DNA from: Mycetocola spongiae
Lineage (GTDB): Bacteria; Actinomycetota; Actinomycetes; Actinomycetales; Microbacteriaceae
Direction of reading: 5' to 3'
NCBI RefSeq assembly: GCF_020424085.1
Contig: NZ_CP080203.1
Location: 2,976,001-3,040,000, forward strand
Length of the DNA: 64,000 nt
The notes under the pieces were generated by a model that was not told where the DNA came from, made no database searches, and saw nothing but the letters and a program-made list of their open reading frames with translations. The number at the start of each line of letters is the position of its first letter. Position 1 is the first letter of the stretch. Position numbers and translations under genes: made by a program. Positions 9,785 to 17,971 of the stretch are shown here, one piece after another.

Positions 9785-9799
9785 TAGATTCTGAGCGTG
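9785..9799 (+). promoter_or_regulatory. Probable leaderless promoter of the ABM-domain gene
   Basis: TAGATT (9785-9790) lies 6 nt before the GTG start at 9797, and no ribosome-binding site is present, so transcription probably starts at the start codon. Confidence 0.5.
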
Positions 9800-10099
9800 T
9801 CCATCATTACGCTGAACGGCCGGCTAATCTGCGAGAACCAGGAGCAGAGTGCGCGGGTACGCGCCCATCTGCCGCGCCATCTCGAGCTGACCCGGGCCGA
9901 GCCCGGGTGCCTGCATTTTGAGGTGCGGAAAAGCGATGATCCCCTGGTCTGGGACGTGACCGAGCGCTTTATCGATGCCGCAAGTTTTGCCGCGCATCAG
10001 GCGCGCGTGGGGGCGAGCGAATGGGGTCGGGAGACCGCCGGGATCGCCCGCGATTATCGGATCACGGGGCTTGACGCTGCCGGGCCGGGCGCGGCTTAG
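9797..10099 (+). CDS. ABM-domain protein, putative quinol monooxygenase
   Basis: 100-aa protein of the antibiotic biosynthesis monooxygenase (ABM) fold, a dimeric alpha/beta barrel family without prosthetic group. The pattern is typical: LPRHLELTRAEPGCLHFEV in the first half and WDVTERFIDAASFAAHQ in the second, matching the family's EPGCL and E-x-w-x-d-x-x-x-x-x-x-H spacing. Members include YgiN-like quinol monooxygenases and many of unknown substrate. GTG 9797 is the start. It stands alone between the tRNA and an ankyrin lipoprotein. Confidence 0.8.
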   Translation: MSIITLNGRLICENQEQSARVRAHLPRHLELTRAEPGCLHFEVRKSDDPLVWDVTERFIDAASFAAHQARVGASEWGRETAGIARDYRITGLDAAGPGAA

Positions 10100-10242
10100 G
10101 CCGGGACCGCTCGGGGGCATCCGACACCCGCGGCGTCACATTTGAACCGTTATCAGGGTCGTATCAGGGGCCCCGGGTAGCGTGACGGGACCGGCCGCCG
10201 CGGGGATACCCCGCATGGCGACCCGACACAAAGGAAAGACAG

Positions 10243-11010
10243 ATGATCGACACCCGAAGCCCGCGCGCCCGCGTGGGTACGGCGCTCGGTGGCGGCGCAC
10301 TCGCGCTGTTCCTGCTCGCCGGATGTGCCAGCAAACCGGAGACAGCCATGACCCCCACCCCCGAAGCCTCCTCCTCCGCGCCCGCCGCCGCGGAAATCCC
10401 CGCCGAGACGCCCGAGGCCAATGCGCGCCTCTTTGACGCGGTCGCCGCGAATAACCCCGAGGCCATCGCGCAGGCCCTCGCCGACGGGGCCAACCTCGAA
10501 TCCCGTAACGACCGCAATCAGACCCCCGTGATCGCGGCCACCAAATCCCAGCTCGATGACGCCGCGGAGGCCCTGATCCTGGCCGGCGCCGACGTGAACG
10601 CGAAGGACGATCTCCAGGACAGCGCCTATCTTTATGCCGGGGCCGAGGGCTATAACCGGATCCTGGAGCTCACCATCGCACACGGTGCCGAGCTGGAGAG
10701 CGTGAACCGCTACGGCGGCACCGCGATCATCCCCGCCGCGGAGCACGGTTATGCCGATACCATTCAGATCCTGCTGGACGCCGGGATCAACCCCAACCAC
10801 ATTAATAATCCCGGTTGGACCGCCCTCCAGGAGGCGGTGCTGCTCGGCACCGACGGCGAGAACCACCAGGAGAGCGTGCGCCGCCTGATCGCCGGGGGCG
10901 CGGACGTAAACCTGCGCGATAAGCGCGGAAGCACCCCGCTTAATAACGCCCTGAATAACGGCTTTAGCAATCTCGCGGCGCTGATTTCAGCGGCCGGCGG
11001 CCACCGCTAA
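10243..11010 (+). CDS. Ankyrin-repeat lipoprotein
   Basis: 255-aa secreted lipoprotein. The signal peptide ends in the lipobox LLAGC (Cys at about residue 28), followed by a Pro/Ser/Ala linker to about residue 58. Five ankyrin repeats then follow, seen as repeated ALADGANLESRNDRNQTP, LILAGADVNAKDD, TIAHGAELESVNRYGGTA, LLDAGINPNHIN and LIAGGADVNLRDKRGSTP. Ankyrin arrays bind proteins, so this is probably an extracytoplasmic scaffold or inhibitor; the partner is unknown. AAAGGAAAG lies upstream of ATG 10243. A near-perfect terminator follows. Confidence 0.9.
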   Translation: MIDTRSPRARVGTALGGGALALFLLAGCASKPETAMTPTPEASSSAPAAAEIPAETPEANARLFDAVAANNPEAIAQALADGANLESRNDRNQTPVIAATKSQLDDAAEALILAGADVNAKDDLQDSAYLYAGAEGYNRILELTIAHGAELESVNRYGGTAIIPAAEHGYADTIQILLDAGINPNHINNPGWTALQEAVLLGTDGENHQESVRRLIAGGADVNLRDKRGSTPLNNALNNGFSNLAALISAAGGHR

Positions 11011-11023
11011 GATACCCGCCGGG

Positions 11024-11057
11024 CCGCCGTCCGCCCGCGGGCGGACGGCGGTATTTT
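11024..11057 (+). terminator. Strong intrinsic terminator after the ankyrin lipoprotein gene
   Basis: CCGCCGTCCGCCC (11024-11036) pairs perfectly with GGGCGGACGGCGG (11039-11051); the loop is tight. TATTTT follows. Confidence 0.85.
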
Positions 11058-11172
11058 CCCGCGCAGGATACTCGCGGCAAGCCCTGAGAGAACACCCTTT
11101 ATTCGGCGCGCCCGCGGGGTTATCCTGGAATCTATCGGCGCCACGGATCGACGCCGGAAAGGTCAGAGCGTC

Positions 11173-12012
11173 ATGTCGATCACGTCCCTGAGTCCCGCCT
11201 CCCGTCTCCTCCCCACCGCGCTGGGCCCCGTCGAATATGCCGAGCGCGGCAGCGGTATCCCGCTGATCGTCCTGCACGGCACCTCGGGGGGCTATGATCA
11301 GGGGCTGCTGCTCGCCGATGTCCTGGGGGAGGATTCCGGCGTGCGCGTGATCGCGCTCTCGCGCCCCGGCTATCTGCGCACCCCACTGTCCACCGCCCCC
11401 GGCCCGCTCGCACAGGGTGCCCTGGTGCACGCGGTGTTGGATGAGCTGGGAATCGAGCGTGCCGCGGTCGCGGGCGTGTCCGCGGGCGGCATGGCCGCGC
11501 TCTGGGCCGCCGCGCGCGATCCCGAGCGGATTGGTGCACTGGTGCTGATCGAGGCGCTTGTGCGCCGCCAGAATATTCGGGGATCCGCGCTGGTGGACCT
11601 GCTGCTGACCCGCCGCGGCATCGCCCGGGCCGCGGTCTCCGCGCCCGTGCAGCTCGCGATGACCCGCTGCGTGGAGCCCGCCGCGGATGGCTGGGACCCG
11701 CGCCGCCATGTGCGCCGGATGACCGCCGCCACCTTCCCCTATCGCCCGCGGATGGCGGGCAGCGCAAGCGATGTGGAATATGCGCAGAGTTTTATCGCGC
11801 CGCCCGCCCGCGACCTGACGCTTCCCACGCTCATCCTGCACGGCGATCGCGATCGGGTGGTGCCCGCCGCCGCCGCGCGGGAGCTATCCGAACTCCTCCC
11901 CGATGCCCGCTATCGGGAGATTTCCGGGGCGGATCACCTGGGCACCGTGCCCTCGCATACCGTGCGCCGGGAGATTCCGGCGTTCCTGCGCGAGCGCTTC
12001 CCGCACGCATAA
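11173..12012 (+). CDS. Alpha/beta hydrolase
   Basis: 279-aa alpha/beta-fold hydrolase. The oxyanion region LIVLHGTSGGYDQG, nucleophile elbow GVSAGGMAAL (Ser at about residue 103), the Asp in LILHGDRDRVVP and the His in ISGADHLGTVPS form a complete catalytic set. A cap segment lies between about residues 130 and 210. GGAAAGG lies 10 nt before ATG 11173. The substrate is not predictable; the family includes esterases, lactonases and haloperoxidase-like enzymes. It is flanked by unrelated genes. Confidence 0.88.
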   Translation: MSITSLSPASRLLPTALGPVEYAERGSGIPLIVLHGTSGGYDQGLLLADVLGEDSGVRVIALSRPGYLRTPLSTAPGPLAQGALVHAVLDELGIERAAVAGVSAGGMAALWAAARDPERIGALVLIEALVRRQNIRGSALVDLLLTRRGIARAAVSAPVQLAMTRCVEPAADGWDPRRHVRRMTAATFPYRPRMAGSASDVEYAQSFIAPPARDLTLPTLILHGDRDRVVPAAAARELSELLPDARYREISGADHLGTVPSHTVRREIPAFLRERFPHA

Positions 12013-12171
12013 GAACTGTTCAGCAGGCACTTACCCGGCGTTAAGACTGGCGCGTTAATCTCGTTTCAGGTCGGCGGGTGAAAGCCCGACGATCACCAAA
12101 ATTAGGCTCCGATCGGCCGTGTCCGGTCGTGGGCCGTCCACTTCCCGCGGCCCCTAGCCGGGTACGCGGGG

Positions 12172-13869
12172 CTATTTGGCCTCGTCATAGCGCTCGACGA
12201 TGGCCACACTCAGCGGAAAGTCCAGCGGGAACCGGCCAAAGAGGAGCCGCCCGGCCTCGCTCGCGGCCTCCTCGATCGCGGCGGCCACCTCCGCGGCCCG
12301 GCGCACCGGCGCATGCACCACCACCTCATCGTGCAAAAAATACACCAGGTGCGGGCGGGCGACGGGATCGGGATCCATCGCGGCCAGCCGCGTGCGCAAC
12401 CCCGCCATCCAGCACAGCGCCCATTCGGCGGCGGTGCCCTGGGCGATAAAATTGCGGCTGAACCGCCCCCAATCCCGCGCGAGGGTGCCCGCGCGCCGCC
12501 GCTCGGCCTCGCTGCCGTCCACCTGCCCGGCCCGGCGCTGAAATTCAAACCACTCGGGCTCGGGAACGGGCGAGGCCCGGCCCAGCCAGGTGGATACCGA
12601 GCGGCCGCGTTCGCCCGCGCGCGCCGCGGATTCCACGAGCTCTATCGAACGCGGAAACGCCCGCCGCAGCCGCGGCATCAGCGCGCCACTCTCGCCGCCG
12701 GTGGCACCATAAAGAGCCCCAAGCATCGCGAGCTTGGCCTGCGCGCGCGTGGGGACCACGCCCGCGTCCACCAGCCCCTGATAGAGGTCCTTTCCCGCGC
12801 CCGCCGCGGCCATCGCCTCGTCCCGCGACATCCCCGCGATGATGCGCGGCTCCAGCTGCGCGGCATCGGCCACCACGAGGGTCCAGCCGGGATCCGAGCG
12901 CACGGCCGCCCGAATCTGCGCGGGCAGCTGCATGGCCCCGCCCGCGCTGGTGGCCCAGCGGCCCGTGGCGGTTCCGGCCACCACATATTCCGGGCGGTAG
13001 CGGCCGTCGCGCACCCAGGTATCCAGCCACGTCCAGCCATTGGCGGTGAGTAGCCGGGACAGCGATTTATAGCGCAGCAGCGGCTCGATCACCGGATGCT
13101 TAATATCCTTCAGGAGCCACTTGCTGGTGCTGGCCACGGCGATGCCCGCGCGATTAAGTGCGCGCAGCACCTCCTGCGGCGAATCCGGGTTCAGGGTGGG
13201 CGCGTCCAGCTCGGCGCGGATCACCACGGCAAGCTCCTCGAGGCGCTCGGGGCGGCCGCCAAAACGCGGCCGCGGGCCCAGCTCGCGGGTGAGAATGCGG
13301 TCGTGCTCCGCTGCCGACCAGGGCAGGCCCCGCGCGTAAATCTCCGCCGCAATCAGCGCCCCACCGGACTCCGCCGCGAGCAGCAGGCGCAGCCGGGAGC
13401 CCGCGATTGGATCGGCCGCGACGGCCGTGGCCAGCGCCGCGCGCTGCCGGGAAAACTCGGAAAATACCTCCGCGGGCTCGAAGTCGCCGCGCCGATCCAC
13501 CGCGTCAAAGAGCGTGACCAGATCCTCGGGAACATCCGGTTCCAGCGCCGGATCGGTGCGCGGCCACGGTGAATCCGCGGCCACAAAAAACGCCCCCGCG
13601 GGTACGGCGGGGGAGTGCGCAAGAACCGCGTGGCCCAGCCGAAGGTCAACGCAGCGCGCGAGGGTGACCCCTGCACGCAGCAGCTGCGGATACCACTGGG
13701 TGGCATCGGACCAGACCCAGCGCGGGGCGTGTGTGGCCTCATATTCGGCACAGACCGCTGCCAGATCGCCGGGCGATACCGTGCGCGCGGGGCCGGCCGG
13801 GGCGCCCTCGGCATCGAGAAGGGTGAGTGTGGCACCGGAGTGCGGGGAGCCGGTGAGCAGCACATACAT
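12172..13869 (-). CDS. Bifunctional 3'-5' exonuclease/DNA polymerase, PolA-like
   Basis: 565-aa family A polymerase without the 5' nuclease domain of PolI, of a type common in actinobacteria beside the full-length polA. The N-terminal half aligns with a degenerate 3'-5' exonuclease. The C-terminal half has polymerase motif A (VVADAAQLEPRIIAGMSRD), motif B (AKLAMLGALYGATGG) and motif C (LHDEVVVHAP). It probably serves in repair synthesis. The start is ATG 13869, because CAGAAT-GGGGGC directly precedes it (leaderless); the 14-codon extension upstream is not family-like. Confidence 0.9.
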   Translation of the reverse strand: MYVLLTGSPHSGATLTLLDAEGAPAGPARTVSPGDLAAVCAEYEATHAPRWVWSDATQWYPQLLRAGVTLARCVDLRLGHAVLAHSPAVPAGAFFVAADSPWPRTDPALEPDVPEDLVTLFDAVDRRGDFEPAEVFSEFSRQRAALATAVAADPIAGSRLRLLLAAESGGALIAAEIYARGLPWSAAEHDRILTRELGPRPRFGGRPERLEELAVVIRAELDAPTLNPDSPQEVLRALNRAGIAVASTSKWLLKDIKHPVIEPLLRYKSLSRLLTANGWTWLDTWVRDGRYRPEYVVAGTATGRWATSAGGAMQLPAQIRAAVRSDPGWTLVVADAAQLEPRIIAGMSRDEAMAAAGAGKDLYQGLVDAGVVPTRAQAKLAMLGALYGATGGESGALMPRLRRAFPRSIELVESAARAGERGRSVSTWLGRASPVPEPEWFEFQRRAGQVDGSEAERRRAGTLARDWGRFSRNFIAQGTAAEWALCWMAGLRTRLAAMDPDPVARPHLVYFLHDEVVVHAPVRRAAEVAAAIEEAASEAGRLLFGRFPLDFPLSVAIVERYDEAK

Positions 13870-13881
13870 GCCCCCATTCTG
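13867..13881 (-). promoter_or_regulatory. Probable leaderless promoter of the PolA-like gene
   Basis: On the minus strand CAGAAT (13881-13876) is followed by GGGGGC and the ATG at 13869. The same 15-nt string, CAGAATGGGGGCATG, stands before the GlpX paralogue at 40731. Confidence 0.55.
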
Positions 13882-13921
13882 CCGCGCACCGCCGACAACC
13901 GCGCGCGCCACGCGATCCGCG

Positions 13922-16072
13922 CTAGCGCAGGGGGAGCGCCCCGGTATTCTCGGCGGGCCAGAGCGCGGGGCGGATCAGCCGCCGCCAGAGATAGGAGGAG
14001 AGCCCGACCCCGCCAAAAAGCAGCGCAAAAATAAGCAGGAGCACGGCGTTTCCGGGGTTGTGGATATGGTCGATTGCGGGGGCCAGCAGCGCAAAGAGCG
14101 TGGTGTAGGCGGGCACCGCGGCGGCAACCCAGATCCGCCAATCCCAGGCCAGGAGCGCGCGACCGCTGGTTTTGCCCAGCGGGATCAGCAGGATCGCCGC
14201 CGAGCCGATGCCGGCCATCGCCATCACGTTAAAGAGTTCGGCGATAAACAGGCCCAGCGCATCGCTTCCCGTGCCCAGCAGGGTGGAGCCGATCCAGCCG
14301 ATCACGCCGATCAGGAATACCCCGATCACCCGGAACAGGCCGCTGCGCCCGCGCTGCCCGCGCGTGGAATCGGCGCCGAGCCCCAGCGCAAAGGCCAGGC
14401 CAAAGAGCAGGGCGGGTTCGAGGCCAAGCACCCGCGAGATCACCGAGACCACCACGGCCGCCCCGAGATAGCGCGGCGCGATTAACACGCTGGGTTCCCC
14501 GCTGATGCGGCGGCGGCTGAGCCAGGCGGGAATCACGGTGCCGGCCGCATTCACGAGGGTCAGGGAGACCACGGCCGCCAGGTAGAGCCGCAGATAGGCG
14601 GCATCCGAACGCACGGGCATCGCAAATAACACAATTGCGCTCAGCGCGAGGATGCTCACGAGCGAGGTGGCCCACGGATAGCGCACCTGCAGGGGCTCCT
14701 CGGTTTCGGCGGGGAGCGGCCCGCGGTTGCGCCCGGTGAATCGCAGCGGGCCGCCGCCGCGGCGCAACCCACCCGCGAGCATCCGGGCGGGCACCAGGAT
14801 CAGCCCGATCGTAGCGAGGGCCAGGGCGGCCGCGCGGATCCAGACCCCGGCGGCGGTATCGCCGAGCGCGGGTTGCAGAACGTGGGTATAGCGGGTGCCC
14901 GCGGTCCAGTCCCAGGAGTGATCATGCGGAGGCTCGGGGGTGGGCTGTGTGGTTTCGGGCGCGGGCTCGCCGGGGGTGGGTTCGGGCGTGGTGGGCGGCG
15001 CGCTGGCCGGCGGTGCCGAGGCCCCGGGGGCGGGCGGCGGAGGCGGGATTGCGCCGCCGGGATTGGGCCCAAAGACCACGCGCAGCGTTCCGCTGCCCGC
15101 GCCGGGGTTGCCCGCGGCATCGGTCTGATAGGCCACCACCGTGGCGGGGCCGTTTATCGCAAAGCTTCCCGTGCAGTTCCAGGCCCCGGCACTCACCGGG
15201 GCGGTGCAGAGCACCGCATCGCCGCCGGAATCGGGCACCGCGTAGACGGTCACGGTGGACCCGTTTTCGCCCTCGCCGGAAAATACGGTGGCGCCCTGCA
15301 GCGAGGAGCCCGTGGCGGGTTGCAGAATCTTCGGGGCGGGCGGCGGGGCATTATCGATCGTAATATTCAGCGCCGGGCTGGGATCGGAGGAGGCGCCGTT
15401 GCTAAAGCTCGCCGATTGGCGGGCGGTTGCGGTATAGGAACCCCGAAGGCCCAGCGGCACGGAATAGGCCCAGCGACCGGAGCTTTGCACGGGGGTATCC
15501 CAGGCGCCCACCCCGGCGATGCTCAGCCGCACGGTGGCACCCGGATAGCCGGTGCCGCGGATCAGCCCGGCACTCGCGGCCCCGGGATCGGTGCCGATGG
15601 TCGGGGGCGTGAGTACCGCGATGGTCACGGGCTGCGAGAGGCCCCGCTGGGTGCCATCGCTGCCGCTGACCGAGGCGGCGGTCAGGCGCACGGCCGGGCC
15701 GCTGATGAGCCCGCGGACCCGACACTCATAGCGGGTGTCCTGAGTGGCCTCGACCCGGCATACGGCGGAACCCTCGGCATAGATGACCACCGAGGAGCCC
15801 GCGGGTTTGGAGCCGGAGGCGGTGAGGGAATCGGTTCCGAAGAAGGCGCCATTGGCGGGGGAGGAGATGGTGGTGGCGCCCGGGGCCGGGGTGCCCAGGC
15901 CGGGCTCGCTGGGCCCGGGCGAGGGGCTTGCGGCCACCGCCGATTCCGGAAGAACCTGGGGCGTGGCCGAGGCACCCGCGGTCGGCAGCAGGAGGGCCAG
16001 CGCCAGCAACGGCGCGAGCGCGGCAAAAAGCGGAAGGCCCCGCATCCGGGAGCGGCGCGCGATGGCCGTCAC
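13922..16072 (-). CDS. Large membrane-anchored protein with Ig-like domains
   Basis: About 716 aa. A signal peptide (hydrophobic core RGLPLFAALAPLLALALLLP, then GASA) leads into an extracytoplasmic region. That region has Ser/Thr/Pro segments and at least three Ig-like or adhesin-like beta domains, marked by ISSPANGAFFGTDSLTASG, GTGYPGATVRLSI and ILQPATGSSLQGATVFSGEG. A long Pro-rich linker (PPPPAPGASAPPAS, TPEPTPGEPAPETTQPTPEP) and six to seven transmembrane helices follow to the C-terminus. The GTG 16072 start is my choice, because a sigma-A-like promoter lies inside the longer open frame that extends to 16330. Surface adhesion or cell-wall sensing is a guess; no named family is recognised. 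Confidence 0.7.
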   Translation of the reverse strand: MTAIARRSRMRGLPLFAALAPLLALALLLPTAGASATPQVLPESAVAASPSPGPSEPGLGTPAPGATTISSPANGAFFGTDSLTASGSKPAGSSVVIYAEGSAVCRVEATQDTRYECRVRGLISGPAVRLTAASVSGSDGTQRGLSQPVTIAVLTPPTIGTDPGAASAGLIRGTGYPGATVRLSIAGVGAWDTPVQSSGRWAYSVPLGLRGSYTATARQSASFSNGASSDPSPALNITIDNAPPPAPKILQPATGSSLQGATVFSGEGENGSTVTVYAVPDSGGDAVLCTAPVSAGAWNCTGSFAINGPATVVAYQTDAAGNPGAGSGTLRVVFGPNPGGAIPPPPPAPGASAPPASAPPTTPEPTPGEPAPETTQPTPEPPHDHSWDWTAGTRYTHVLQPALGDTAAGVWIRAAALALATIGLILVPARMLAGGLRRGGGPLRFTGRNRGPLPAETEEPLQVRYPWATSLVSILALSAIVLFAMPVRSDAAYLRLYLAAVVSLTLVNAAGTVIPAWLSRRRISGEPSVLIAPRYLGAAVVVSVISRVLGLEPALLFGLAFALGLGADSTRGQRGRSGLFRVIGVFLIGVIGWIGSTLLGTGSDALGLFIAELFNVMAMAGIGSAAILLIPLGKTSGRALLAWDWRIWVAAAVPAYTTLFALLAPAIDHIHNPGNAVLLLIFALLFGGVGLSSYLWRRLIRPALWPAENTGALPLR

Positions 16073-16145
16073 CGAACCCCCCGCGGGCGGTGCCGACGCG
16101 GGAAGAAGGGAGAATCTCGTGGATGTGGGCGACACGATACCACCC

Positions 16146-16174
16146 ATTCCAGCCCGAACCGGGGGCGTTGTCAA
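16146..16174 (-). promoter_or_regulatory. Sigma-A type promoter for the Ig-like membrane protein
   Basis: On the minus strand TTGACA (16174-16169) and TGGAAT (16151-16146) are separated by exactly 17 nt. The predicted transcript starts near 16139, which excludes the upstream candidate starts of this gene. Confidence 0.6.
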
Positions 16175-16305
16175 AGACATCGGACCCAAAAGGCAATCAT
16201 TCCCAGATAAACGTTGCAATCGCGCGCCGCCAAAATCCCGGGCGTGGTACGTCGCCCGGGCACCCTCTCCCGGTAGATTCACGGACCAGGTGCGCTCCGA
16301 GTGCG

Positions 16306-16311
16306 TAGAAT
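16306..16311 (+). promoter_or_regulatory. -10 element of lemA-htpX
   Basis: TAGAAT (16306-16311) lies 48 nt before the lemA start. A separate ribosome site AAGGAG (16345-16350) follows, so this transcript has a normal leader. No clear -35 hexamer is seen. Confidence 0.4.
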
Positions 16312-16358
16312 GGGGCCAACTCATTCGCAATCACAGCTACCCCTAAGGAGCGCCCCGC

Positions 16359-16928
16359 ATGTCGCAGTGGCTCATTCCCGTCCTCATCGTCGTGGCCCTC
16401 GTGGTCATCGTCGGTATCTACCTCTGGGCCACCTATAACTCGCTCGTGGCGCTGAAGGTCCGCGTAGACGAGGCGTGGAGCGATATCACGGTGCAGCTGA
16501 AGCGTCGCGCCGACCTCATCCCCAACCTCATCGAGACGGTGAAGGGCTATGCCGCGCACGAGAAGTCGGTTTTTGAGGCCGTCACCCGGGCACGCTCCGA
16601 GACCCTGAGCGCGCAGAGCCCCGCCGAGGCCTCCGCGGCGGAGAACCACATGCAGTCGGCCCTGAAGTCCATCTTCGCGGTGGCCGAGGCCTACCCCCAG
16701 CTCCAGGCGAGTCAGAACTTCCTGCAGCTGCAGAGCGAGCTCGTGGACACCGAAAATAAGGTGCAGGCCTCGCGTCGGTTCTTCAACGGCGGCGTGCGCG
16801 AGCTGAATACCAAGATCCAGGTCTTCCCGAATAACATGTTCGCCCGGCAGCTCGGCTTCTCCCAGCGCGAGTTTTTTGAGGTCGCGGATGCCGCGTCCAT
16901 CGCCGAGCCTCCCCGCATCCAGTTCTAG
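16359..16928 (+). CDS. lemA: LemA family protein
   Basis: 189-aa LemA protein. An N-terminal transmembrane segment (about residues 4-24) is followed by the family's conserved start of the helical bundle, YNSLVALKVRVDEAWSDITVQLKRRADLIPNLIETVKGYAAHE in pieces, and later LQSELVDTENKVQASRRFFN with VREYN-like VRELNTKIQ. LemA proteins have a long helical domain and an unknown biochemical role. The gene is paired with htpX 63 nt downstream, a widespread arrangement that suggests a joint role in membrane protein quality control. Confidence 0.95.
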   Translation: MSQWLIPVLIVVALVVIVGIYLWATYNSLVALKVRVDEAWSDITVQLKRRADLIPNLIETVKGYAAHEKSVFEAVTRARSETLSAQSPAEASAAENHMQSALKSIFAVAEAYPQLQASQNFLQLQSELVDTENKVQASRRFFNGGVRELNTKIQVFPNNMFARQLGFSQREFFEVADAASIAEPPRIQF

Positions 16929-16991
16929 CGGCCGGGCCGGATACGGCGCCGGGCAGACGGCCGTACTTTTCGGAAAGTGAAGCACTAAAAC

Positions 16992-17888
16992 ATGTATCGA
17001 GCGATACGCGCAAATAAAATCAACACCGTGGTCATCATGGTCATCTTCATCCTGATCATCGGGCTATTGGGCTGGCTGGTGGGCTATCTAAATAACAGCC
17101 CGGGCATGACCATTGCGGTGTTTATTGGCGCGATTATCTTTGCGATCATTCAGTACTACGCCGGTTCCCGGCAGGCACTAACCATCAGCGGCGGCCAGCA
17201 GATCACCCTGCAGGATAACCCCCGGCTCTATCGCATCGTGGAAAACCTGGCGATCACCACGGGCACACCGATGCCCGCCGTCTATCTGATTCAGGATCCC
17301 GCGCCCAACGCCTTTGCCACGGGCCGGGATCCCGCCCACGCCTCCGTGGCCGCCACCACGGGGCTGCTGGAGATCATGACCGACGCCGAACTCGAGGGCG
17401 TCATGGCGCATGAGCTGGGGCATGTGCGCAATTACGATATCCGCGTCTCCATGATCGTATTTGCCCTGGTCGTGGTGATCGGTTTTATCTCCGATATGTT
17501 CATGCGGATGGCTTTTTTTGGCGGAATGGGCCGTAATAATAACTCCAATAACGGCGGCGGCAATAACCCGCTCATGCTGATCTTTGGCATCGTGGCCATG
17601 CTGGTCGCGCCGCTGCTTGCGAGCCTCGTGCAGCTCGCGGTCTCGCGCCAGCGCGAGTATCTCGCCGATGCCACGGGCGCCCTGACCACCCGGCACCCCG
17701 AGGCGCTTGCGAGCGCGCTGGCCAAGCTGGATGCCTACGGCCGGCCGATGCAAAAGCAGAACTCCTCGATGGCACACCTGTGGATCGCCAACCCGCTTAA
17801 ATCGGGCACGATGGCCAAACTCTTCAGCACGCACCCCCCGATTGCCGACCGCATTCGCCGCCTCGAGGAAAACTCGGAGCGCTTCTAG
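16992..17888 (+). CDS. htpX: HtpX-like membrane zinc protease (M48)
   Basis: 298-aa integral membrane metalloprotease. Two N-terminal transmembrane segments (about 12-31 and 40-56) precede the zinc motif MAHELGHVRNYD (His140, Glu141, His144). Two more hydrophobic segments follow, then the third ligand region with QREYLADATGA. A flexible Gly/Asn loop (GGMGRNNNSNNGGGNN) lies between the third and fourth transmembrane segments. HtpX removes misfolded membrane proteins under stress. It follows lemA, probably in one transcript. Confidence 0.94.
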   Translation: MYRAIRANKINTVVIMVIFILIIGLLGWLVGYLNNSPGMTIAVFIGAIIFAIIQYYAGSRQALTISGGQQITLQDNPRLYRIVENLAITTGTPMPAVYLIQDPAPNAFATGRDPAHASVAATTGLLEIMTDAELEGVMAHELGHVRNYDIRVSMIVFALVVVIGFISDMFMRMAFFGGMGRNNNSNNGGGNNPLMLIFGIVAMLVAPLLASLVQLAVSRQREYLADATGALTTRHPEALASALAKLDAYGRPMQKQNSSMAHLWIANPLKSGTMAKLFSTHPPIADRIRRLEENSERF

Positions 17889-17956
17889 GCGTCCCCGAAA
17901 AGCGGACACGAACGCACGTTCGGTCGTATTTTCTCGTTCCTGCATATTGCCGCGCT

Positions 17957-17971
17957 TAGACTGAGCCTGTG
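17957..17971 (+). promoter_or_regulatory. Probable leaderless promoter of the AI-2E family gene
   Basis: TAGACT (17957-17962) stands 6 nt before the GTG start at 17969. No ribosome-binding site lies in between. Confidence 0.5.

Noticed and set aside
16073-16330. N-terminal extension of the Ig-like membrane protein up to 16330
   Set aside because: A TTGACA-17-TGGAAT promoter lies inside it (16174-16146), and a normal signal peptide begins downstream at 16072 or 16045.
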